The notes under the pieces: model-generated
Told to the model about the DNA's origin: nothing
Seen by the model: the letters and a program-made list of their open reading frames with translations, nothing else
Database searches by the model: none
Program-made: the position numbers and the translations under genes
Shown: one piece after another, positions 24,701 to 36,500 of the stretch
How the letters are laid out: each line of letters begins with the position of its first letter
How positions within the stretch are numbered: the first letter of the stretch is position 1
NCBI RefSeq assembly: GCF_037042905.1
Contig: NW_026974140.1
Span: forward strand, 15,302,001 to 15,366,000
From: Lytechinus pictus
Taxonomy: Eukaryota; Echinodermata; Echinoidea; Temnopleuroida; Toxopneustidae
Length of the DNA stretch: 64,000 bases
Direction of reading: 5' to 3'

Positions 24701-27446
24701 GTGATGTTGTATCGCTTGACGCTCGATCGCGAATACGGGTGGGTCTTGACGGTTCGCTCTCATCATCCCCGTCGTTGCTAGAATCGTCGTTCGAAGATTG
24801 CGACTCGAAGGTGGGAACCACATTTTCCGTGACCTTGCTAACTGCTTCTCGTTCTTTCTGCAAGAATGTCGTGATCATGCTTTGTTGCGCTACATTTGGC
24901 GGTTGATTTCGTTTGGTAGATGGTGATGAGGCATCCTGTATTCCGGGTTGAGCGGTGTCGTCACGTGAAGCGGGGGAAGGGTCTGGGTCTGTAGTCGTGC
25001 AGTCTCTCTGATAGTGGCCAGGTTTGTGACAAAAGCGGCAGATGACTTCATTCTTGCACTTGGAACGGTGATGGCCCTTTTCCAGACAATTCGAACAAAC
25101 CGTGGTCGTATTGTCGTCGGTGACCTGATTTGGGTGGAACACCCTCGCTTTGAAGGCGCCAAAATTGACAAACCTTGGCAGGGATTGGGAGGGGTTTTCG
25201 ATGTATAACACTCTGTCCCCGGTTAGACATTCTGTCAGTTTACCATCGACTCGAAGTCTTTGCAGTATGATCTTTCCCACTATTTTCAATTTCCTAGCTT
25301 GGAATTCATTCAAGATAACATCATCATGAACAGATAATGGCAAATCTTTGATCAGTACTCTGGTTAGGTTGCCCTGGCTTGCAGGTAGGTATGGGTTTAG
25401 CTCAAAGACAGTGACACATGAGTTTCGTAAGTCTAGACCTTTTGATATGAGGTCAATTCTACTTTTCTGATCCGACAAGTATAACCTCCAAAGTCCTCCT
25501 ATCTTCTGAATGCCACGCAATTTCGTGAAGGAAACTGTTTTAGTCAGGGCTTTATACATTTCCTGGCTTGTTACGGCATTGTCCTTGGACAAAGGTATAT
25601 CACTGTGCTTGATGAAAACAGGCTTACCTTCCGTGTTTATAGCGTGACGTTCATGTTCGTGTGCGCCTGCTTTCGTGGCGCTAGCGTAGGATGAACCTCG
25701 GGAAAGCCCACTAGCCGCCATCTTACCACCCAGTTGGTTGTAGAAAAGTTCAAAAATTTAGGCAATCTAAAGTCCAAATCCTCCAAAACGATAAGATAAC
25801 AGGTCGACAAAGTGTTTCTGAAAATTATGTAGTCCTTATAAAGAGTATTCGTAGTCCGATTGATGAAATATCGAGGGATTTTTTTCTCCGGTTTTTGAAG
25901 TCGTGACTATCAATATACCGTGAAAGGGCGCCCTCCATTCTAAATAATAGTTTCAAATTCATATTAGTTGAAAGCCAAAAAAAATCATAATTTGTCAAAG
26001 GTCTTATTCAGTTCGTTTCTTTGTAAATATAAGTAAGATGTAAAAGAGCAAAAGAAATTTAAGGGGAAATTGGGATTTTTCAATGAAAATTCAACGTATA
26101 ACTACAGTTTTCTGCAAATGTGCTTCTTGGTTTTGTGAGATACACAGTTGTCTGTTATTAATTCAGAACCATATAAAACCGAATTCTTTGTCTTAAAAAT
26201 CTTTAAAACAGTCAACAGCAGCTTACATGCGAAGGCACGTTACTCCTAAACACAAATCAATGACCGAACATTACAAATACATTTCTTTGTTATAAGGAGG
26301 TAATTATTCAGTTGGTTAGTAGTTAACACACAATAGAGCTATGATCAATAACTAACCGTCATGATTTAGCGATGTGGCCATTCCCGAAACACATCGACAA
26401 ATCAATTATTCATCTTCTTTTAACAAAGTGATCTAACATGCCTAAGTTCTCGTATAACATTATGAATAATTAATTTTAAACATACGAGTAACATTATTGA
26501 TTAACATGTGCTCATTTTAACAGGAACATCACGAGAAAAAAGATAGATAGATTATGACATCTGTTTATAAACATGTTTCCATGTGTTTTAAAGAGGAATA
26601 AGCTTACGAAACACTTTTTGTGTGATTTCAAAAGCCCCCAAATATCTAATATGAACAAATATTTAAGAATAAAATGTTCCTCTTTATACTTCAATGGTAT
26701 GTTTGAACAGAGGCGTCGATCCTGGGGGGCAGGGGGGCGATCGCCCCACCAATGAAAATATAGGGGGGCAAACATATCATTTTGCCCCCCCCCCCCAATA
26801 ATTCCGGATGTGCAAAAATAAAATAAGATTGTAATGTTCAGCAAGCGAGATTGAGATACACAACTCGTTCTTTATTTCAAATCGTGCTCAAGATGTCCGC
26901 TTTTCAGATTGGAATATAAACATTTTCAGCTCGCGCTTCGCGCTCGCATCATTTCTGTAGCAAAAACCCATACTTTTCATGACTCATAAACATGATAAAT
27001 AGATGAATAGAATGTCCCGTTGTCAGTTCTAAACCTCAAAAGAACTCCCGCTTTGATTTGCAATAATCTTTTGTTGGATACATATCTTGTTCTTTATATA
27101 AAAAAAAAACGTCCATTACACTGTCATTTTTTTCAGATCGAAATATCAAAATTTTCAGCTCGCGCTTCGCGCTCGCATCTATTGTTCTCTTAGATACCAA
27201 TTTTAATCATTGGTACCAAAATGCTTAGAATATCAAGCTTTCAGGTCAGAATATAAAGAAAGTTCAGCTCGCTCTCGGCACTCGCATTATCTGTGTAGTG
27301 AGATATGTATCACCCTCATGAGTTACTACAAACAGTCCTAAACAGGTATGCTTTTCCTGTTTTAAGGTCAGTATACTAAAAAATTTCAGCTTACGCTTCG
27401 CGCTCGCATTAATTTGTTGGTGAGATACGTGTCTTTATCTCATTAG

Positions 27447-27515
<69 letters not shown>

Positions 27516-30500
27516 TATGTGTGTGTGGGTGGGTGTTTTGTACGATCGAGCGCCTTTTGAACGTTGATTCATGATTTTGCCCCCCCCCCAATCTGAAAAA
27601 TGGATCGACGCCCCTGTGTGAGAAGATTAAGTGGGATAGAGCGTAATAATATACGCCCCAAAACAACAATGAAGAAGAAAAGAGAAGAAAGAAGGGTAGA
27701 GAATCATGGGCGGTACCTCCTTAAAAAACAGGGTCAGGTTGATATTAAAAATATTTAAGGAACTTATTTCGGGTCATTTTGACAAGGAGCAGATCGTGAC
27801 TCCAGTTGACTTTTTTCCGGGTCAGTTTAACTATGGTGACCCTGAATTTGAAGAGCGTGTTCATGCCAATTCACTTTGTGTGTATTTGAATAGGATATTT
27901 TGTAACCTTAAAAGAAAATAAAAAAATGAAAGAGTCCGTGGACAGAAAAGGCTAAAAGAGACAATAGGAGGGGGATGAGTTGGGGAGAAAGGGAAAAGTC
28001 AGAGGTGGTATAATTGAAGAATAAATAGTTAATGGTTTGTTAGATAAATGAACGGATATGGGGATGTTGGTATAAGTCATTGAAGGTGAAAATAAATAGT
28101 AACATGCAGAGATAGATACAAGAAAGAGAAGGAGAGATATGGACAGAGAGTCAGTGATAGACCAAGAAATTAGTATGGAGTTTATTTAAGATTACAAAAA
28201 ATAAATCAATATTCCGTGAACCAAGAAACGAGATGTATTCCTTCATACGTACAAGAATATATCAAATCTAACAATTTGGAAATGTCCTCTACATAGAAGC
28301 CATAACAATAGGGGTCCAAGTAAGTACGCTTAATCGTGATTTTTTTCTCTTCCATATGAATTATTTAAGAATAGTATGCGGTGATCATGACATCTGTTTG
28401 GTATTTAAAAACTAGATTAATACTCATCTGCCATTACCATGACCAGTATTTATTCATAAATATATGTCCAGACTGGTTAACGACTGGTCTCTTTATGTTG
28501 GCATCCCTCTAAATTAACCGGTTTTCACTATCAAAGGTTATTTGAGCGAGCATAATTCCCATTGAACGCGAATGGGTTAGAGATCAAACGGGCACCGAAA
28601 GTATAAGAGAGGAATGGGGTATTTTAAACAAATTAATTGTCCAAATTTTCCGCATCAGTATGTGGCAGTTGGTGGTCAGCGAATATTGAGAGAGGTTACG
28701 GTACATAATGAAAGTAGCCATTAAACCTGTTGTTGTTTTTGTTGAATGTGGTGGCAGCATTATAGTTGTGTTGAATAGATAACAAATTGATTAAATCATT
28801 GAAATACTTTCTGATCAATTATTATTCTAACTACTTTCATATTATGAAATATTCAATGACGTAAACAATGTTATATGACGGTATATTATGCCAATAAAGG
28901 TTTTAAAAATACATGTAAATGTTAATAGTTTTTTGTGGTAATTTGCAATATTTAACTTATTTTGACTGCATGCATTTTGTAAGTGATAGGGAAATGAAAT
29001 AGGTGATAGATAGAATAGGAATAAAATGAACTCCTTTCAATTCTTGCTTCAATAAAATCTGGAGATGCAGAAATGTAATCAATATTGCTATACCAATACA
29101 ATCAAGTGTAATATAAAATTAAATTGTGAAAATACCTCACAAGGGAAACCAAATATAATCTTCATCTCCGGAGTAAAAACACTATCAAAATGATGATAAA
29201 AACAAAAACAAATGATGATACAAACTATAAATTGAAATCTGATAAAGCCAAGCATTATGTTGACACCTAATGCCACCACAATATCGAATCTAGAGAGTCA
29301 TGGTTGCTCTATTGTGGTTGTCTATTATTACGTCGTACTATTTTTTATTCAAAACTTGTCGATATTAGAATCATGATCATACGAGGCTCTGGTAACCAAA
29401 TCATCATCGAATCCCATGTCGACCACCAATGATACGATGAGCAATTTATCCCCGGGCGTAAACATGTCTCTATTTTCAGATCCAATAGAGTAAAGAGAGG
29501 CTAAATCATATCACCTCTTTATGTGGCCATTTTTCTCCTCAACTACCTAACTTATATCCTCGTTCATTTCATGGTTTTAATATTTAAAGTCATCGGATTC
29601 TAATCTTCTCTCAACTGGTTCATTCACGGTCGTATTGAAATAAAGATTGCTTTTTTAGACAACTCAATTCTGGGGAATGATTTCATCTCGCATTGGTACA
29701 GCCAAGGGCAAGTAATGTCAACCTATAGTCTTTAGTCAAATATCCCAGTATCTACGGTGAATCAACTTGATTTAAAGCAGAAGAACGATGTATTCTGAAT
29801 TCTAAATAATTATTGCAAAAATAAAGGTGATGAACCTTTTTTGTGATTTAATATATAATTTTATATCATACTAAATATCATGGTCGTTATATTATTTTGC
29901 TATTTCATAATGTTATGAATCCCACTAAATTGTATCATTGCCATTGAGTATAGGTCGACATTAGAATTAAGTCTTAATCTGGATTCTGTGCTATCGCAAT
30001 AAGTTATTATTTTGAGTTTCGTACTATTGTCTTAAATAACATTGTATTGTGATCTCTTTTTTTCAGGCCATTTGAAGTGTTTGTTCGTATTGTTTCCCTC
30101 TTAATTTGTTTTCCTGTTTTCTGGGTGAATGTCACTGATATGTGATATTGACTAGGAGACGATATTTGACACTACCAATGGATTGATTGTAGGAAATTTC
30201 AGAGCTCTTTTCGCGCTTTTTTTAAACTTAAAATCTGAGTAAACAACACAAGAAAGCTGTATTGTATAAGTTTACTGCCAGAGAGATATAAAAAAAAGTA
30301 TAATAGAGTGAGAGAGAGAGAGAGAGAGAGCATTAGAGAGGCGTATTGTCAAGCCTGCAACTATATCATAAAGTACTGTGTATTCAGGCAATTAAAAGCA
30401 ATTGGTTCATTGTCTTTGTTTAAATCAGAGTTTTTGTTCATTAGGGAGAAACACGTTGATTGATTTGGTTGATATCTAACTGCCAGGGATTCCAGTGGGT

Positions 30501-33500
30501 ATGGTGGAATTCGAAACCACTAGTCTCCGATCAGGTCTTTTCCCCTCATCTCCGAGAAGGAATTCAGGAGTGTGATCATGATAAGAAACATCTCAATTTC
30601 GGGAGAAAGTGGGAGCGCAATTAATGAGGATTGTATTTCAGAAAGGCGTTTAAGCAATCTTTGATTTTGCTGCTGACGTATAGGTAATTTGTTTTATACC
30701 TCATCGCCCCCCCCCCTCTCTCTCTCTGTCACTCTCACTCCCTTCCTATCTTCTGCAAAAGTTAGCCAAGGGTGTTAGCATATCTCTATTACTAACCTAT
30801 AGGTAAACAGAAGTCTTCCCCAAAAGCCATTTTGCTTTTTAGTATATATATCCGTTATCAAGTGAAGAGATACAGCGCTAACTGAAACAAATGTTCTCGA
30901 GACAGAAAATCAATAACGAGGAGAATTCGATACACACCCGACTTTTGGGTGTTGTGATGAGGCGCCACGCACGCTATTCTGTAATTTGGTTCGGTTTTGA
31001 TGACATTTTACATTGTCTTTGTATTTCAGTTCAAACCACTCTCAATACAGATAAACAAACAAAAACAAGAATACGAACTCCTTTACAGTTTATAAAGACT
31101 AACTTAAGAAGAGATGAAAATGGTCAATAATGGAAATAATGATAATAATAATAATAAGAAATATATATATATTTTATGAACTACATTACGAATGAAATAA
31201 ACAATCGGTGATATTATTGGGGTTTCCTTGCTGCCTACGGCAAATAAAGATAAATTACAAAGAGTTAGCAGAAGAATCGTCTTTCGTATCAGAGTTGAAC
31301 ACTCTAACCATTGATTATATTTTGAATTACATCGTAAAGATTCCATGAATTTGATTGAATGTCAATCGATTACCTAAAACACAGTTCTCATTAATTATAA
31401 ATTAATTTTCATCTTTGGCATGCATGTTTGTGTGCATGTCATTCTGTTTCGATTTTATATTTTCCTTTCCGAATTAGGTTTTCATTGTAGGAGGTAGAAT
31501 CAAAGTAGAAATTAAGCCATGGGAGCCATTTTTATTAAAAAGATTAAAAAAATGTAATGCAAGTGTATGAAGTGATCGAGACGAGTTTATTCCTGAAATA
31601 TATCACACCTATTTTTATCAAGAAAGAGAGAGAGAGAACACCCTGGCGATAAAAATTAATAAGGACCTAATTTCAACTTCACCTTTCATGGGTTATCCTA
31701 TCAAAGCATTTTATTCTCATAAATCATTCTTGTTTTTCTTGTGATATACTAGTCTTGACGAATAGAAAAAAATATGAAACTACCCTTGTTTTTCTTGTGA
31801 TATACTTGACGAAAAGAATAATTCCATTAATATCAAAATTGAAATCAGTTTTGGTGCAACTTCTTAGTAAGAGGGAGACAAAATATGCAGTATTTCATGA
31901 AATTAATTACATTAAGGGTCGTTGCACTATGTTAAAAATGTAGAGGGCCCCTTTGTGTAAAGCAAACAAGGAAACTGGACTGGACTATATTTCATTCTTT
32001 CCTTCATGAAATACAAAATAGCAAAAGTGAATCTCAAATAAAGTACGATTATCTTAAACTTATATTTTGATTTTTTTTAAAGAGCTTTCACCTTGTTTAG
32101 GATAATTTAAGGATAATGACCAATGTTGATATGAATAGCCCACTTCTACTTTTTTGGCCAAATTATAGATTTTTAAATTTAGTGAAAACAAAATGTAAAA
32201 TAGAAAATTATTTTGATATCTATTTCGAATGCAAAGGATTTCGAAAATGAATACCTGGGTACCGTAACACAAAGGTTAGCGATTAATCGTACGCTTGAAC
32301 TTTACGATTGATTGTACATTGTAGTCTATGCAATCAATCGTAGAAAATGTTCTACGATCATTGCTAAGTTTTGTGTTACGGGACCAAGGTTAGATAAAGC
32401 AAGAAACTTGATTTTTTTTTCTCTAAAAATCGCAATCGTTCTCTGTGATAAAATCATTAACTTTTGGTATCCATAATGATATCTTTCGGATGAATAAACG
32501 ATAAAAGAGGACCAATCTCTCAAACGATACGTCCTAATTAATCACTTCGGCTTGTATGGTGGTATGGTAGGTAAGATTAATTCATCATCGTAGGTTCTCT
32601 ATATCTACAAATAGTTTCTCAATAGGTACTTGATGTCCTTTTCAAGCTTTCTTCATTTCAATCAAAGCCTTTCGCAAACAACGACATGTGTCATACTAGC
32701 GCACGAATTCTTCTCCTTAAGTCATCATCCTTATTAATGTATCACCCAAAGCCAAGGAGAAGAGAGATGAGCGTAGCGCACTGCATGGATACCCTTCACT
32801 TCCATCTACGCTACGGTGTCCCTGAATATTTAATTTGCCAAAATGGTCTATGAACAACCATACACAAACAAGCATATTTACAATGACGGTTGTGATTTCT
32901 TTTCCCCCTTCTTGCAAACCCAGGGCACCACTCGGAAGGCGGCCCTTATTAATTCATTGATTGATTGATTTTCCTCCTCTCTCTTTCTCTCATTCCGGTG
33001 CGTTTCTCGCTGGGTAAGCCCACCACCCGCCTGCCATACATGCAGCGCTCCGATGAGCGAACGAGTCGTAGCAATTCCACCGTCTGGCACGGCGGAGAAA
33101 GACCCACCATATGTCTGTATCGACCCGCTCTCTCGATCTCATCTCGAATATACACCAAACCTTAGTGATATCATCACCATTCCTCTCTCATTCTCCCATC
33201 CTCCTCATCTTCCAATACACTAACAAGCAAACAATAGAGATGATGATGGTGATCGTTCGAATATGGACCCAAAATGTCAACATTTAAACATCTCCTAATT
33301 TGCACAGAGTGAACCGTATATTCCAAACCGGGATTCCAAACAATCAGTGATGATTTTTTTTATTCCTTTCTCCTTCAGGAATGATAGTTGAAGATTTGAT
33401 TAATTTGAGTGCTAGTGTGTGGGGCACATTTAGCCAGGAGAAATACAATACTGAAAGGGGAAACAGAAAGCATCCGACCAGAAGTTGAAATATCAGTGAT

Positions 33501-36500
33501 AGTCAAATAATACTGGCAAATATTATAGCTTATTATCTATGTTAGAGGTCTGAGTGAATTTAAAATTCTTCGCTTTCAATTAACAACTAAATACGCTAGT
33601 TTATTCAATTTAGCATGTTTATATTCAATCATTAATAAAATGTGTAGTTCGTCGTACATCATTGAGTATTATCCATTTAAACTATTTTTGTTTCTATATG
33701 TTATACGGCTATAGTACCATGCTTGAGTGCACCACGAACCCGGGTAATAATGTAGTTTTATCTTCTTCTTTTATTTGCCCTTTCCGTTTACTTACTGAAA
33801 GATGAATGTGACTGCAATATTCTCTTTTTGAATTTCAATCGAGCAAATATTAATCAAAATATAATTTCTAAAATAGTCTGAACGCATTACATCTACCATT
33901 AACATGGTATTGTCAAGATGATAAAACTATTATGGTTTAAGAATTGCAATTTCCTTTCCCGTTATTCCTTCAAACGATGTAAGATATTTTGGTTTAAAAT
34001 GGGATTTTTTTCTCCAGTTTTGTGTTATTATTAAGTTACTATACGATGAAATATGAATATCTATCATTATAATTGACATTATTGCGACTGGATCTGAGTG
34101 CACCATGATAAAACATGTTCCAAATATTTGTATCAATAACGTAACATTTCATATTGGTTCATGTAACCTTTCATTAAATTTTTGTAAGAAACAACAAAAC
34201 AAAAAATTGAGTTTAAGAATATTTATGATACTTATAAAGATTTCTGAAAAAAGAATGCTGTCAGTAAGCCATTAGCCCTAAAAGATTTTTTTTACTGTTG
34301 TCAGTTTTTAAGTTGTTTTTAGAGTTTCGATTGCTTTTTTCGAATATATCAACAGATCTTTTTTTCAGAAAAAAAGGCATGATTAAACATTTCGATTTAC
34401 TTCTTTGTATATATGTAGTAAAAATCCAGCCTATTAGATATTAAAAGTCTTCATAATCGTCTTAAGCCAGCGATGAATATGAATCATAGAGAATTGATTG
34501 TTAACGATGCGTGTTATATCCCCTACTGGTGACCAGCAGATTATCCCATGTGTGATAAGAATCTTAGCCGGTGGAATAGGCGTGAAATGGAGGAACATAA
34601 GGGTGTGTCCACAGACTTTACTCGCCGCAATCTTTGCCAAGTCGCATATGGCGTTTTTTTTTTCGGTTGCACCTTCTCCCGCCTTTTTCATCATGTTCAT
34701 CTACCCAAGATGAATCGCGTGCGGGAATGTGGATAGTCGGCTTCCCGCAAGCGCCCCGGTATAGAGAGAGGATTAAAGACTTGCCTCGTTGACAGAACTG
34801 GGTAAAGATAAAAGAAAATCAATGATTGGTCGCGTGGGCTTATTATTACCAGCCTAATTCTGACCAACCCCCCGAAATTCTTTGATTGATAATTGCTTCC
34901 ACAATACACGATTCATTTCCATAATTGACCTACTGTGTCCTTGGTATAATCTACCATGAAAAGCCAAAATGGGAGAAAACATACAGAGTGAACATGTGTT
35001 TCTTCTTTAATGTATTAAATGTAAATAACAATTGATTCGAAATATTGATGATTTCACCACGTTCACTCTTGTTTAGAATACATTACATGACTTTATTTAA
35101 AATGTTCCATTTTTAAATGCTCTTCTTGAAATATCCCTATTATGTGTCCATAAATTACTAAGTATCTGTTTATGGTCATCGATTTTTTTTAAATCATTAT
35201 TGTTTTATTATTACTAGGATTATTATCATTATTTTTTAATAATCATTATCATAATCATCATTATTTTTTGTGCGAGGGTATGATAAGTGTATCTGGCCTA
35301 AACTTTGAGTTTCAAAGATGAGAAAACGGTGTATGAGTTCGCATGCTCAAGAACGAATCAAAGCTCTGATCGCTCCCAAATTGTCAAAGTCTGTGTATAG
35401 GGCTAATATCTCAAATTGTATTTTTTTTCTTAAAATTGATAAATACCTTTAGAGTTTCCCTGATTTACATTAAATACTGTATCTGATTTCGAATTTGAAT
35501 TATCGGAAGTATCTAACCTTTATTTTTATTGTTTTAGAACCTCTTTCAACCAATTTGTGAAATTGTTATAGTTAAAAGGATTATTTTTGAGAATTTGGAA
35601 CAAAATCGCAACCGGAATTTAACGTAAACTCGTTAAAATATGAAATATTTTGAGAAAGGAGACGGGGCTGAACAAATTTATTAAGTAATATATACATGGC
35701 TCGGTTGCGCATGGCTCTACTGATAAAAAAATATTCAATATATTAGAATGAAAAAGCAAAAAAGAAAAAGAAACCTCAGTATTTAAGTAATAAAAACGGA
35801 CTTGAATTTGTTTATAACCATATAAGCTCCAGTCTCTTTAAAATTTTCGAAAATAAATAGAATTGAAATATGTTTTATATGTATTATATATATTGTTTTA
35901 TCGATTCTGTTTGATAGAGATTATATTATCCGAATTCTTTAATTTTTAAGAAAACAAAGGTGATTTTCAAAACTGTAAATTACATGTATATTTTATTTTG
36001 TGAATATTTGCGCAAGAACCAATTCAGTTACGAGGCAATAACTTATTGCAAATAAAGTCTTCTTTATTTAAAGCCAGAGGCGCCTGAAGACATAATACTA
36101 ATTTATCTTTGACTATTTTGGCATTGTTATAAGAAAAAAAAGTGAATCCCACTAGGCATATAGCAACGCCCATCTCCTTATATGACAACCCATATACTTC
36201 TAGGCTAACTTCTGATGTAACTCTCTCGTTTAGGGATTACTCTGTTACTGATTAAGTTTTCGTCCAATCTACGATGGGGCGATCCTACACAATACCTGTT
36301 AACACATCTTATTTAGGCTTAACTCCCCCTCTCTTCTTTATCTGCGTTACCAATGTCAAGGAGGACTCCTAGAAGAATTAAACAGATCGCATCTTAGAAA
36401 ATGATGTTAATATAGATGTAAGAAACGTTTGGTATTTGATGTAAATTAAGGTTAAGTTTCCTCATCTTCTTCGCTTTGCTTCCTGCTGGGGGAGACTCGT

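Larger units (their letters stand above)
20522..25935 (-). mobile_element. Full-length L1/Tx1-like non-LTR retrotransposon (LINE), both ORFs intact
   Basis: 5414 bp on the minus strand, bounded by a perfect 13 bp target-site duplication. It has a 214 bp 5' UTR beginning GAGGGCGCCC, ORF1 (25721-24426), a 43 bp spacer and ORF2 (24382-20597). The short 3' UTR has AATAAA (20561-20556) about 18 nt before a 16-A tail (20537-20522). APE-type endonuclease plus YADD reverse transcriptase plus a terminal CCHC motif point to the L1 group, Tx1-like branch. Intact ORFs, perfect duplication and clean tail indicate a recent, perhaps still mobile, copy. It lies in Phox2 intron 1 in the same orientation as Phox2. 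Confidence 0.93.

Noticed and set aside
26900-27410. CRISPR-like array of the CTCGCGCTTCGCGCTC motif
   Set aside because: Only four diverged copies with uneven spacing, inside a TIR element in animal DNA; it is a tandem array, not a CRISPR.
30490-30540. tRNA-like B box (GGTTTCGAATTCC on the minus strand)
   Set aside because: No A box or acceptor stem at the right distance; too little to call a SINE or tRNA.
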